64,000 nucleotides of DNA, taken from NCBI RefSeq assembly GCF_901709675.1, contig NC_051091.1, forward strand, positions 2,167,967 through 2,231,966. The letters are read 5' to 3'. The notes under the pieces were generated by a model, which did not search any database, was not told where the DNA came from, and saw only the letters and a program-made list of their open reading frames with translations. This DNA comes from Syngnathus acus. Taxonomy: Eukaryota > Chordata > Actinopteri > Syngnathiformes > Syngnathidae. The position numbers and the translations under genes are program-made. Positions 1-13,943 of this stretch are shown one piece after another (the stretch's first letter is position 1; every line of letters starts with the position of its first letter).

Positions 1-2205
1 GAACTGCAGGGGGTGCCAGTTGATGGTAAGAAAGAAAGAAAGAAAATCTACCCGGACCCGTGAACTCCTGCGTAAAATAGATGCCTCCCTTCCCAGGCCC
101 GATCAGCGCGTCGACCATCGCTAATGACAATGAACGCTCAGCGTTGTCCGATTATTCTGCGAACACGGCTGCTTATTTGTTCTTCTCGATCCGCCTTTTG
201 CAGAAGTGCACCCCCTGCTGGGCGTGAAGGGCGACGGCAAGTCTAAGAAGAAGGCGGCGGGCCGGCCCAAAGGCTCCAAAGGTAAAGACAAAGACTTCCC
301 CTTCAGGCCCAAGCCCTACAGGGGCGGCGAGCGGCCGTCCTTCGCCATGGAGGTCCTGGCCGGCTCGGGCCCAGGAGGCGGCAGTGGAGGAGGAGGAGGG
401 ATGAAGGGCAGGGCAGAGGGGGGCCTGGCCACAGGTAAGCGTGCCATTGCCACTGATGCTGGCTGACAGGGGGCAGTGTGCTGGTCTTGCTGGTCCTTCT
501 GCTCCACTAAGCTCTGCTGATTGACAGCTCAGCCTGTCTCCTCTGTGCTGCTCCCCCTCCCTACTGCACCCCCAAGTCCAATCAACATCAATTGCCAAAG
601 CAGCGCTTCTCAAACCGAGCTCAAAATGACAACACAAAACCAAAATCAAAGGAGTCAGATTCAAAATCAGAGTCTTTGGAAAAATGGCTCCCCTGTGAAC
701 GAGTCTTGGAGCTCCAAAGTTTGACAAGCCTGCTTGGTGTAAAGCTAGAGTCTGAGACATTGGAGACTTTATTAGAAACACCAGCACAATCTCATGATGG
801 TGAGCCAACATTAACCTTCCAGGCCATGTTGTTTCATTGCATTCTTGTTGGCGGCGCTAATGCATGTCCCAAACCGCATTCTCCATCCGCTGAATCTGGC
901 GGGTCCCATTGGGCCCCTATGCAAGCGCTCTGTAACCAAATCAAATCCACACTTTGAAGTGGATTTGCACCATATTTGAATGATGTGCTAATCCAGTTGT
1001 TCATTTGATGCACAGCTAGAGTTTTGGAACGGAAATGTCCAAATGTCCAGGTTTGCATTGGAAGGTGTACCTAATGAAGTGTCCAGTGAATGAAAGTACC
1101 CCCCATCAGCCAAGTGGAAGTGCCTTTTCTACACGCGTCATGTGTCCAGAGTGCGTTTTGACTACTGTCAAATGCCCCAAACAAAAACACAAATTGGTGG
1201 TAACTGATGATTGACCGACCGCCCGCCCGCCCGCCCGCTTGGCCCTCCTGCTCCCTGCACCCGCTTCGGCCCCGCCCTGCCTCACCTCACCTCGCCTCGC
1301 CTGTCTCCTTTGACCTTGTTGGGTGTGCTGTTGCTCACTTCCTGTCCTTTTTTTGTCCTCTTTAGTAGACTAACCCCACCCTAACCATGGCTTTTTCTTG
1401 TACATCAGCAACCGTTGACAGTCTCCTGCTACTTACACATTAAGAGCCTATTGTACAGCTAAGGGTCATTTTTCTTAACCAGAATGTGCTCAGAAAAAAC
1501 ACCACACACACAGTGGAAACTTTTGCCATAATTTGTCCTTTTTTTTTTTGAACAGCAATGACCTCCACTGAAACAAATAACAAATATAGAGATTTTCTGA
1601 CAGATAGTTGAAAACAAGTCATTCCTCTTGAAAAAAATGTTGCCAGTTTTAACCGTTAATGTATATTGGTTCCTTCAGAAAGATTATAAATGGAATTATA
1701 TGCATTTGTAGATCAGAAGTACTTGATAGAATTTCTCACTTCAACATATGATTGTGCTCCTAAATTGGCAGAATTTAAGAAACAGTGGCAATGGCTGTTT
1801 AGTGTCATGATTGTGCAATTCTTATGGTTAATTTGCATCCAGTGAAAAACAAATGTCCTTGGCCCGATCATTTGTAAACGTTCAAGCGTTTTGGCGGAAT
1901 CTTGTGGCATTTTTGACATGGACCTATTTATTCATATTTATATTTTAGGGTGACATAGACCTGAAAGACACAATTAAGATTTCAGACAACAGAGTATACA
2001 TTTTGAAAAAACAACCACCACCCAAGAACAGGTTGAATTTGCAACATTTGACATGTCAATATGTGGATGATTGTAGCGTTCCCCGCCACTCTGTGAGGAA
2101 ATGTGCTTCTGTTTGAGCGCTGCTTGACAAGCGGTACGCTGCTCCTTTGCAGGGACGCTGGTGACTCAGACGTACAAGCAGCACGACAACGGGGGCATGG
2201 ACTGA
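1..2205 (+). CDS. 3' end of an unidentified gene with a basic AT-hook-like segment (partial)
   Basis: Three exon pieces are seen: 1-25 (ends at a GTAAGA donor), 204-434, and 2153-2205, which ends in TGA. The frame stays open across both junctions (phase 1 each), giving a C-terminus of about 103 residues. The middle exon holds a lysine-rich run and GRPKGSKGKDKD, an AT-hook-like motif, then DFPFRPKPYRG and a Gly/Ser-rich linker. The protein ends in QTYKQHDNGGMD. Its composition suggests a nuclear or chromatin protein, but I do not recognise the family and name no function. The gene starts outside the window. A possible ATTAAA poly(A) signal follows at 2406. The splice structure is well supported; the identity is open. 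Confidence 0.7.
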
Positions 2206-2860
2206 GGCCACGAGAAACACAAAATCCACAGACTGTGAGCAAGCACCAATATGCGCGCTTTCCACTCCTGTCAGAAGTGGGAAACTCCCACACCTCGCTC
2301 GGGCCCACCAACAGGAGAGATCACGTCCTCTGTACCGTTTGTCTTGTATAGAATTGTCTCATAGTGTTTGTATGTGAGTGTGGAGGGCGGGCTTTTTTTA
2401 TACAAATTAAAAGATTTTGGAATTATCACAAGTCACATGTTCAGTTTGTCAAACTTGATTACAGTAGGTAAGGGCCAATGATCGCTTTCATAGTATGAAG
2501 ATTCTATACAACTACCTTCTTTCCATCAGTGTAAATTTCCAGCAGGACTTTATTTCAAATTGAACACGGAACACACTATATATCCCTTTCAAGGGATTCT
2601 CTAATTTTCAACGTATGGAAAAGACGGGGGAAATTAACTGTGAAAAGAATTGACGTTAACAGGTTCTATTCTATTGACAAGAAACATGGATGTGTGCATG
2701 GAAATATTATGGACCCTATATACATTTTTTCTAGGGTCCCAAATAAGACTGGACTTTCAAAATAAAAGCCATATGGGGGCTTATTTTACGCCAGGGCTAT
2801 AATTACTCGTCGATCATATGATCAACTCGACGTTTCCACTTCGCGATTATGACAGAAAAC
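2206..2860. other. 3' UTR of the first gene and intergenic DNA
   Basis: This stretch follows the TGA at 2205. It holds the presumed 3' UTR, a possible ATTAAA signal at 2406-2411 and A+T-rich DNA. I see no coding segment and no recognisable repeat. Confidence 0.5.
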
Positions 2861-2869
2861 ACGGAAGTT

Positions 2870-3352
2870 CGTCGGTACCCAAGAGCCTGGCCAATCAGAG
2901 TGCAGTAAGTACATCAGTAACGCCAATTGGCTGGTCAATCAGTCAATCAAAGCTATACGTCAAGTTAATATAGTTCACCTGTGGGACCAAGTCAAACCGT
3001 TTACCAAAATTAAGACCGTCGTCAGCAAATATCCGTGGTAATACAGTCCTACGTGTTCTTAAACCACTTTAAAATGCATTTTACTGTATAATTTAGGACT
3101 TAAACATAAAAAAACAATGTATGTTGTTGAGTTTATGCTAAATCAACCGATACGTCAGCGTAATATTAAAATATGTGTCTGTACTTTGAAAACGTAAGCG
3201 GAAGTTGGTGTGCGCAATGAGGCGCTAGCCGGCAGGTTGTGGCAGAAGTCAGTGTGTCAATGCACTGCTAACTGTCCGACTCACAACTAGTTGGAGGACT
3301 TCGAAGCGGCCGTCTCGCTAGAGTCTAAACTCACCCGGCGCCGCCGAAGGCG
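2870..3352 (+). promoter_or_regulatory. ippk promoter and 5' UTR
   Basis: The region ends at the ippk start codon. It carries a CCAATCAG box near 2890, CCAATTGG near 2924, and a GCGGAAGT ETS-type site near 3198-3205, followed by GC-rich DNA. No TATA box is apparent, which fits a housekeeping promoter. The transcription start was not located. Confidence 0.45.
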
Positions 3353-6300
3353 ATGGAGCTGGACAAGATGGACGAAAACGACTGGCGCTACCACGGCGAG
3401 GGCAACAAGAGCCTGGTTGTGTCCCACGTACAGGTGAGTCAGTCGGCTAGCCAAGTTGAGCTAAAGTGCTCGGACCGGCTGCGGCTTCCGGACCGCCGCT
3501 TGACACTTTGTCTCACCTTCAGCCGGCCTCAACTCGCCGGGATAGTCTGGTAGAAACCTCCCGGGGATGATTGTGACTTGAAAGCGCACGGCGGAAGTGT
3601 CACCACCGGACCGGGGGGATTTGGATCTACGAAGCGCACTTGGGCTGGTTTGCTAGCTTGGCCACAATACAATGAGAATGCGCGTCCAAACGTCACAAAT
3701 AACCGTCACGTCCGATGTGCACGTTCAGTGGGGTGGGCGTCAGGTGGGCTGTCATCACGGACTATCCCGAAGGTGCTCTCTGGTCCGGTGGCAGCCGGCC
3801 GAGCCGAGCTGAAGCGCGTGGGTTGTTCAGGGACACGCGCCCCCCCCACCCCATCCCCTCAAGGCGCCGGCCGGACCAGCCCGAGCATGCCGTCGTTGAG
3901 CAACAAGTGATGACAGCACACGTTCCAAAACACCACACCTGCTTTGGTTCCTCCATTTGTTTGTTTATTTGCGCTGTGACTACACAAGAGACACATTCGA
4001 GCTTTTGAAGCCTTTGCGCTGCTTCAATGAGGGGGAAAAAACGTCCTCTGATTTTGACTTCTTGGACTGTGTCGATTACCGTATTTTCCGGACTATAAGT
4101 CGCACCGGGGTACAAGTCGCATCAGTCATAAAATGCACAATAAAGGGGAAAAAGACATATATATAAGTCGCACCTGAGTACAAGTCACAGTTTGGGGAGA
4201 AATTTATTTGACAAAATCCAACACCCAAAACAAACATTAATAGGCAACAGGCTGAACGGTACAGTATGCTAACGTTACATAAACACATAAAAGAGGAACT
4301 GAGAACATGACTGACGTAACATATTAAGAATTATTCAAATAACAAATAAGTTTATCGAACAATCTGTGTCACTCCAAATCATTAAATCCATCGAAATCTT
4401 CGTCCTCTGTGTCACTTATAAACAACTCCGCTGACTCCGGAAGTAAATGCGGCGCTGACGTCAGACTCGTCGTCAGTTACGGTTCCAATTATTCCACAGG
4501 CCTATATGAGTATATATAAACTATATATCAAATAACTATAACATAAATAACAAGTTTATCAAACCATCCGTGTCACTCCAAATCATTAAATCCATCGAAA
4601 TCTTCATCCACTGTGTCACTTGTAAAAAAAAAAAAACTCAACTGACTTTGGAAGTAGATGCAGTTTAGTGTGAAAATAACACGTGAAGTGATATACTAGT
4701 AAGTAAGTAATATCTTAATGATCAAATAATAATGTGTTCATAATTTCACATATAAGTCGCTTCTGAGTATAAGTCGCACCCCAAGCCAAACTATGGGAAA
4801 AAAACTGCGACTTATAGCCCGAAATATACGGTACACAGTTGTGGAAAAGCAGTCTTGTGTTTCCAATGTTTTGTTTATTTTTAATGCTGGATACAATTGA
4901 AGGTACCTTTGGGCAAACATGAGAAAAAAATGGAGTTGGAGCAGTTATTGAGTCATTGTCCTTGATGTTATCATTTGAAAAAAAAACAAAAAACACTTGT
5001 AGCATTTTAGGCATTCCGTGTTTTTTGTTTTTTTACCAGTCTGTTTGTCACACGATGCACCTTTTGTGTTTTTTCCCCATGACTGTTGAATTTGGTAATG
5101 ACAAGTAGTTGTCATTAACTTGCTAATCGATGACTTTGCACCTAGTTTTGCACCTCTGATAGACGAAGACATCTCAGCATTGCCACTCAGCGCTCTTTTT
5201 ATGATGTCATGAATTGAACGGTGCCGTCAAATCTGCATATTTTGAATCCTACTGTGCTTCCTCGCAGCTGTCCAAAGTTCTTCGCCTGCTCAAATATCCC
5301 ACCGAGGACTCTGAAAACCCGCCACAGGTAAAGCAATGTTTCTTTTTGGTGCTTTTGTTTTCCCCTGCTTGCCTTGACATGACGTGACACACGCGTGCGT
5401 GCGCTTTTTACTGAAATTGTTTTTGAAAGCGCCTCAACTTCTCACACACCCAATCATTGGTGCGTTCACCCGGTTTGTCTTGGTGTGGACTCACCGAGGT
5501 GATGGAAACGGAAATAATCTGTTTAGAAGAGTCAAGCGCCTTTGAAGGAACCCTCGGACGCTTGAAGACGAGCGTCCTCAAAAGTCATCTCGGTCCAAGT
5601 TGTACTTTCTCTTGATACGCGATAGTTTGACAAGCATGTGCCACTCGAATGTATGAGCGTGTGTGTTGTGTGTGCCTTCCAGACGGCAGAGCAGGCCTTC
5701 AGGCAGATCCAAAACATCGTGGACTTCAGCTCCAACGTGATGAGCTGCCTGCTGGGCGACAAGTTCATCCACAGCGGAGTAAGGCGCCTGCCCGCTTGCA
5801 CGCATGATGAGAATGCCGTGAGCCACTGCGAGAAAATTCACTTTTGAGTGTGTTTAAACAATGTTTCCAAGCGCGTTTTGTGACCTGAAATGCAAACATT
5901 TTGAGTTCGGGATTACATTTTGGCTGAGGGAGGTTTGATTCTGAAGGAAAGGGCTTAGCCCACGTAGCGTTAATAGTCTTGAACGTTCCCACTGGAGGGA
6001 AAATACGTTGCTAAAGTTGTTTTGCTTCGTCCATCATTGGCAAAATGCTCCGAATAAGGAACCGCAGGAAACATTGACGACAACGTCTCTCCGAATATCA
6101 ACACTGAATGTTGGAAGCCTTCTCGGAGATCCCAAAGAAGTCTTCATGGGGCCTTTTTTAGCAACTTTTTTTTTGCTTTAAAAAAAGATCATCGGAAGAC
6201 AAGAAGTCGCAGTGTTCTCGTTATCGGGTCAGTCATCTGACGTCTGGCTTGGATAAAATGCAATATTGTTTCTTCTTTGAATGTTGCAGACGCGGTGCGT

Positions 6301-9300
6301 TGGCCCTGAGGCGTCAACAGGGCGTACGTAAAAAAAAAAAAAAAATCCTGTAGCTGTCTTCATTATCATCATCACATCCCTTAAAGCTTACGTATCACGT
6401 AAATAAGTTCCTCTGTTTTACGTTAGACTCATTCAGTTGGGGTCCATATAAAGTGGAACAGCGACCCTTTTGTCTGAATTCCTCGTTTTGATAGCATCAC
6501 AAGTCCCTCTTTTCTACTTGTTTTGACGTGCGGCTCAGAGCAAGCCTTTCTTTAAATGCTATAAAATGTTATAATAAGAATTCTAAAAACATATTTACAG
6601 TATGTACACTTGTACCTTGTTATAAAAACGTTGTTATAATAATAAGAGCTCTAAAAACATTCACAGTATGGATACTTAAACTACAACTACTTATGTTACG
6701 CACACACGCTCACAGACACACGTACATGTATCATATTTATATTATTTATACCTTATTTTCTGTATGTCATTTATACTACATGTTAATATACTATTTACAT
6801 GTTTGAAACTATTATTTAATGTTCTAATGACAACATACTGGACTGTCTCAGGAAATTAGAATATTGTGATAAATGCGATTAAAAAAACAAGAATGTCATG
6901 CATTCTGGATTCATTACAAATCAACTGAAATATTGCAAGCCTTTTATTATTTTAATATTGCTGATTATGGCTTACAGCTTAAGAAAACTCAAAAAAAATT
7001 GAATATCTCCTCAGACCAAGTAAAAAAAAAAAGATTTATAACAGCAAAACAAAATCGAACATTTGAAAATGTCCATTAATACACTCAGTACTTGGTTGCG
7101 AATCCTTTTGCACGGCTTAGTATTAAAAATGCCAAAATTACACAAATATTAGACACGTTTAAGAAAAATATGAAAATTAACAATCCCACAAATATTCATT
7201 GAAAATAAGACAATCAAGTAACATTATAGCCAAAAGAAAGTCATTGGTGGGAAAACAAAAAGTGCAAAGCTATGAGGCGGAAATTACACCAAAAATGAAG
7301 ATTTTCTGTTGTGCTCGTAGGAAGTGGTCAAGCTGCCGCTGGAGTTTGTGCGGCAGCTCTCCATCAAAGTTCAACATCAACGACCTGGTAAGACAGCAAC
7401 GAGCACGTTGGCCAACAAAACAAGCCGCTCACTGACACGTGTGTGTGTGCGTTAGCATGGCGCCGCGACAAAGTGATGGACATCTACAGTGGCTGCGCGC
7501 TGTGCTTGCCCAACCTGACGTGGCCCGGCCTCCCTCAGCACGCGCACATGCCGCCGCTCTGCGTGGAAATCAAGGTAAGCGCTCGCGCACGTCACCTTTG
7601 TTTGGTAGGTCACAAACGCAGCCCCGCCACAAAGAGGAATCCGAATAACCCGTTTCAAACATGACCCTACCCAAAGAAGAATCCGAATGACGCAGGCGGC
7701 GGCGAGTGTTGCGCCGAGGTACAAAAGCATGTCACTCAAAAGACGTGAGAGCGCTCCAAGCCGTGCCTCGCGACAGGCATCGGCCCACCTGCCGTTTCTG
7801 TTGGCTTTTGTGCTAGCGGACCGCTGATATTTGCCGGGGAATCCAAACAAGACCTTTGCAAACATTGTCGGCAGTGCACGAATCGTCTACCTCATGGATA
7901 TTGGAGCAACGAATGAGTTCAAAATCAATTTGTATCCGATGAATTGATGCAAGAAAGGCTGGTAACCATGGCACATTGACGGCGCTCGCGCCTTGTACAT
8001 GTGTGTGCGCCTCAGCCCAAGTGCGGCTTCCTGCCGTCCGCCAAGCACATCAGCCGAGACATCAAGAGCAAAGTGTGTCGCTTCTGCATGCACCAACACT
8101 ACAAGGTGGGCTTGGGCTGGGCGCAGCAGCAACGCCACCGCCGAGGCCACTCGTAACGTGCTTTGGCTTTGACAGGTGGCCAGCGGGCGCTGGAAGAGAC
8201 GCAGCCTCTACTGCCCGCTCGACTTGTTCTCGGGGTGAGTGGGCCGCCACCCAATGAGCAAATACCTTTGGCGGGCTGCGTGACGCCTCGCCCGCCGCTT
8301 GTTCCCGCAGGAGCAGAGCCAGGATGCACTTTGCTGTCCGCCAGCTCATCGAAGAACCTCAGAACAACTTCAAAATCTTCAAGGTGCGCTTTTGCCGCAA
8401 CTAGCCTTTGTCCATCCCTCGTAATGACTCAAACGCTTGTGGCACATTTGAGAGAATTTGGTTAATTCAGTACTCGTAGGACAACTAAAAGCAATCAACG
8501 TCATTGCCAGGCAACGGGTTTCAATCAAAAATGGACCCAAGTCGCCCCTTCCCCACTTGGCTCCTTTTGATTCAGCTGCAAAAGACAGAAACAAACGTGT
8601 GTGTGTCTGTCTGTATTTCTGTGTGTGTGTGTGTGTCAGGGGGGTCAGTGCATATACGCCAGCAAAGAGTGCACCGGCGAGGACTCGTCAGACCTCAACT
8701 CTCTGCTCTACCACCTGCGGCCTTACTTCCTGTACGCCAACTGCATCCACGTGAGCGGCAAAGCCGTCCTCAGCGACTTCATCCAGGTGAGCGCTGGCCC
8801 GCCAAGCCCTGTTGGCGTTCCGGGTCGCTGAGCTGGCAGAGTTTCACTGCGCAGGTGCTGGTCAACGCCCTACTTAGCGGTGGCGGCGGCGTGGCAGAAC
8901 GACGGCAGGAGGGACGGACTTTCTGCGAGGCCAGTCTTTTCAACAAGGAGCGACAGCGATACGGTGAAAGCACACCCGTCGCCACTTTTTCGATCCCCGT
9001 TTGTCATCTTGACGAAAACGACACTGGCTAAGTGCTGGTGACGTAGCACGTCCTCTTGGTGCAACACCTTGATGAAAACGGTGCCAGCTGTCATGCGGAT
9101 GACGCAAATGTTGACGTCTCCACGCGGGGTCTGCTCGTCTTCCGGGCGGACTAAATGCTTTGACGGCACGTCGCGAGACGATCTCGCGGCACGGGCGAAA
9201 TAGATTTTCCGAATTGTTTCCCCCAGCCAACACGCTGATCGTGTTGCTGTTGTACGCAGGCTCTCAAGGTTTGCCCAGCGAAAGCGTTCTGTCCCGCATC

Positions 9301-10491
9301 CTGCGCACGCAAATGCTGGACAACTTGAACATCGAAGGCCTTTACCCGCTCTACCGGCGAGTGGAACAACACCTGCGTGACTTCCCCAAGGAGAGGTGAT
9401 TGGCACAGGAGGCAATCGCAATCGAGAAAGCGAGTGACGTGCCGTAAAGTGAATGTGAGAGCGGTGCGAGTGTGTCTTTCAATTGTGTGCGAGGGGAAAA
9501 TGTCAGCGTTGTCTGTAAAAGTGTCAGTGGAGCGAGTGTGCAAGACTACATGAGAGGAAAAAAAGCATTAGCACTCGAGTCGTGCGGGTGAGTGGAAAAT
9601 GTCAATATTTGAGTGTGAGAGCTTTTAGTTGAGTCAACAAAAAAAAAAAGTAAAAGTAAAACTTGTTTGTCTGCGTGTGGGTCTTTTAGTCATGTGTATG
9701 CAAAAAAAGAAAACTCAAGAGAACAGTAGCTTGAGTGAAAAAGTCAAGATTGAGTATGAAAGTTTCAGAAATTGTTTCAGGATTGAGTGCGAGAGTCGTT
9801 TGTGAATCAAAAAAACATTTGCATTTATGGCGTCGCATATGGGAAAGTTTCCAAAGTATGGGAAAGACATGGTCCTGACTTGCTTTCCTGTGACCCCGCC
9901 CCCCAGGACCAGCCTCCAGGTGGACGGTCCGTACAACGAGGCCTTCCTGGAGCGTCTCCAGAAGTGTCCCGCGGAGGATGACGGCTCGCTGGACTTTGCC
10001 GTGTCGAAGGTGAGACAAAATGTGTTGCTGTGGCGGCAACGCCTGCCCAGCTGGCCCCGCCCACTTCCATTTCACCTTCAGGTGCATCAGTACCGCGTCG
10101 CCATGACGGCCAAGGACTGCTCCATCATGGTCGCCCTCGTGCCCAGCGCCACCAATGACCAGGATGACGACGACCAGGACACGTGAGTGCCCAAATTTGG
10201 AGCTGGTTTCAAATACGCTGCGCTTGTGCTCGCCGTCCTTTCTGGCTCACCGCTTTAACTCTGGCGCAACGGACTTTCAGCTTGTGTGCCGCTCAGCGTC
10301 GCCTGCAGGACTTCCTGTCGTCCCGAATGCCCGCCTTCTCCTACTCAGTGTCCATGCTGGACCTCGACCCCAAGCCACTGGACAGCATCCCGCTGCAGCT
10401 GAGTCTGGACCACAAGATTGTGCAGTGCTACGCCAGAACACTGGCCGCCTCTGACCGCGACGACCGCACGTTGCACTTCAGGCCCGTGTGA
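3353..10491 (+). CDS. ippk: Inositol-pentakisphosphate 2-kinase
   Basis: This enzyme phosphorylates the 2-position of inositol pentakisphosphate to make InsP6 (phytate). Coding exons are 3353-3433, 5268-5327, 5683-5778, 7321-7387, 7456-7574, 8016-8105, 8176-8234, 8311-8383, 8640-8786, 8855-8963, 9260-9395, 9907-10009, 10082-10182 and 10281-10491. They total 1452 nt, or 483 aa, against about 491 in human. The N-terminus MELDKMDENDWRYHGEGNKS matches the family and fixes the start. Other family blocks are CLPNL, EIKPKCGF (about 139-146), VCRFCMHQH (161-169), NIEGLYPLY and YRVAMTAKDCSIM (384-396). A Cys/His cluster (C144, C162, C165, H169) is suggestive of a metal site; that is inference. Exon 10-11 coding (VAERRQEGRTF) is the least conserved part. 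All junctions are GT-AG and in phase. Confidence 0.95.
4079..4831. mobile_element. Non-autonomous DNA transposon with terminal inverted repeats
   Basis: The left end CCGTATTTTCCGGACTATAA is mirrored by the right end, whose reverse complement begins CCGTATATTTCGGGCTATAA, so the termini are imperfect inverted repeats of about 27 bp. TA flanks both sides (4077-4078 and 4832-4833), as expected of a TA target duplication. The interior repeats the words ATAAGTCGCACC and GAGTACAAGTC, and two copies of a block with ATCATTAAATCCATCGAAAT (near 4378 and 4583). No transposase is encoded. The sequence resembles a dispersed fish repeat built on 'actataagtcgc'. It lies in ippk intron 1. Confidence 0.7.
6841..7125. 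mobile_element. Fragment of a Tc1/mariner-like DNA transposon, non-coding part
   Basis: The A+T-rich segment contains TTAGAATATTGTGATAAA, ATTCTGGATTCATTACAAAT and CAAGCCTTTTATTATTTTAA, then ACTTGGTTGCGAATCCTTTTG. These words recur in fish Tc1-like elements. No open transposase frame remains. It lies in ippk intron 3. Identification is from memory of the family's wording. Confidence 0.5.
9420..9800. repeat. Degenerate short-word tandem tract in ippk intron 11
   Basis: The words GAGTGTGAGAG, GAAAATGTCA and TTGAGT(G/A)TGA recur irregularly about every 40-60 bases across the intron, with no exact unit. It looks like an old, diverged minisatellite. Confidence 0.35.
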
Positions 10492-12085
10492 GTGGGCACC
10501 GCCGCTTCCCGGGATTCCTCTGGCGTAAGTTTTGACTCCCTGAACGGATTCCCAAGGACCTTGAGTTTAGGCATCGCCGTGGCAACGCTGCTTTCCTGGA
10601 TAGTGCCAAGACAGCCTTCGAGGCTGGTCGTGATGTCATTTGCTGAATGTATTGCCAAGCCGCCGAGGACCTGAGCTGGAACGCATTTTTACCTGAGCTC
10701 ATGTGACCGCGCGTGTGCCCCCTTTCAAACGATCCTTATGTTTCTGAGCCCAAGATTGTGAACAAAAGAATGACGTTGTTATGAGCAGCTTTGACGCACG
10801 AGGTCGTAGTCGGAACATTGCGCTCCTGAGATTGCTACGTTGAAGTTCATATCTGGCAATTCCCTTGACCACGGCGTCAAATGCGAACACACAAGACGTC
10901 CGTTTCTGCTCACACAAAAAGCGCCACACTGGGATGATATGTTGACTTTTACACGCGGCGTGGAAAGGGATACGTGCGATGTCACTTCCTGTGAGTGTCC
11001 TGTCGGCATCTTTGCGTGTGGTGCCATCTGCGCGTGGGTATTTTCCAACGTGATCTACTCTGGACTGTCAGGATGAGTTTTGTGTCCATTGTGGGAGGGG
11101 CTGCGCCACCTACAGTATGCATGAATGGATCACAGAAAAAGAAACGACCCCAAATAAAGTGGAAGGATCATGGTTTTAAAAAAAGAAAAAAGAAAAAAAA
11201 GATTTATAGACTTTGGAGGAATTTTTAAAATGGTGGCGTGCGTGCAGACATTTGGTGGGGGGACAAAACTATTTGTGAAAAGAAAGACTGCTTGTCTGCC
11301 ATTTTGTATGTAAATTATTTATTTTTGTAGATTTTGACCAATGAGCTCTGCTGTCACATTCACAATTTAGACTGGAGCAAAGTAAAACACTTTGAAACAC
11401 AGGCTTCCCATTACTGTTATCCTTTCTAGTTGTTTTCGCCGTTTGTCTTTTCGCCCATCTGATTCGCACCCTTTGAGTTGTCAATCAAAGTCGCCTCCAA
11501 CATCACCAACCTGCTCTTGACCTTTAACACACTTGACTTTTATGGTTGTGTGACTCCCTCTAGTCGGGTACATGCGCGCACACTCCCACGTTTACACAGC
11601 GCTGGCGATGTGCGTGCGGGATCCGGAGTTGGATCCTTCCGGAGATTAAGTTGAAATGCACCCGAGCCATTTCCTGGCTTCACAATAAAGGCAAGGAAAT
11701 CTCAGGTACGATTTCAGACTCATTCACAGTTCTGGTGATGATTGGGCCTCACGTCGACTTTGAAATATGCTCGTCGGCTGATGGCTTCTCGTGGGGGTAA
11801 CGCAGTTAGTACAACACAAGTAACTTGGAAACGTGAAGGTACCTTGGCATCAATCTGAGAGCGATGAGGACAACGACATATGAACGAATGACAGGACCTA
11901 GGCATTGTGATTTATTATCAAAAACGAACCTTGTGAGACAGACAATTTTGTCTTGATTTTTAGTGGGTTGAGTTTCAGCACTTTCTTTTATTTGGTACAA
12001 AATACCTGAGAAACTACCCATTTTTTCCCAAGCACAATTTACCAAGCCTCAAACAGATAAGGATTGGAATGAAGAAAACAAGGAA
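10492..12085. other. ippk 3' UTR and ippk-tmem263 intergenic DNA
   Basis: This holds the ippk 3' UTR, with a strong AATAAA at 11153-11158 and another AATAAA at 11684-11689, then A+T-rich DNA. I see no coding exon and no recognised repeat. Confidence 0.5.
11153..11158 (+). terminator. Poly(A) signal, likely ippk
   Basis: AATAAA about 660 bases after the ippk stop codon. A second AATAAA at 11684 could end a longer transcript. Confidence 0.5.
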
Positions 12086-12094
12086 TTCATGTGT

Positions 12095-12459
12095 TTTATT
12101 TTGAAAGCGCCGGCCGGAAGCTGCGTGCGTGCGTACATGCCTGCAATTACCTTAGTGTTTGTGTGCGCTGATGTGCGCGGCGCCACGTCGGCAGAAGTGC
12201 AGAAGAAGACGCAAACAAGAGGCGAAGAAGACCAAGACGACGACGAGGATCGCCGGTGCGTGCGTGGCGCCGCCCGCGAAGCAAAGCCAACCTGCGAGGA
12301 GACCAGACGCCTGCACGAGCAGCAGGGCAAAGAAGGCCGGTCGCGGCGAGCCTTCTCCACCTTGGAGCTGCTCACTCCGAGTCGTCACAGGCTGACAGAC
12401 AAGCTGAGGCAAGCAGCGTCAAGTTGCTCCTGCGCCATCCAGGTGGCACAACCAGCACA
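12095..12459 (+). promoter_or_regulatory. GC-rich promoter or 5' UTR of tmem263
   Basis: A CpG-rich block stands out from A+T-rich flanks and runs straight into the proposed start codon at 12460. It contains GAAGAAGAC-type purine words and no convincing coding match. I read it as 5' UTR plus core promoter. Confidence 0.4.
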
Positions 12460-13852
<1,393 letters not shown>

Positions 13853-13916
13853 GGCTGACCCATGAGAACTTTGGCAGAGGCTGCGCGTGCCGTCTCGTCC
13901 TTTTGAAGCCTCCAAT

Positions 13917-13943
13917 GCCCCCCCCCCCCCCCCCCCCCCCCCC
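13917..13943. repeat. Poly-C run in tmem263 3' UTR
   Basis: About 27 consecutive C bases on the + strand, 65 bases after the tmem263 stop. Confidence 0.9.

Noticed and set aside
7439-7664. Overlapping + strand frames in the ippk exon 5 region
   Set aside because: They are shadows of the real ippk frame, which is fixed by homology and splice phase.
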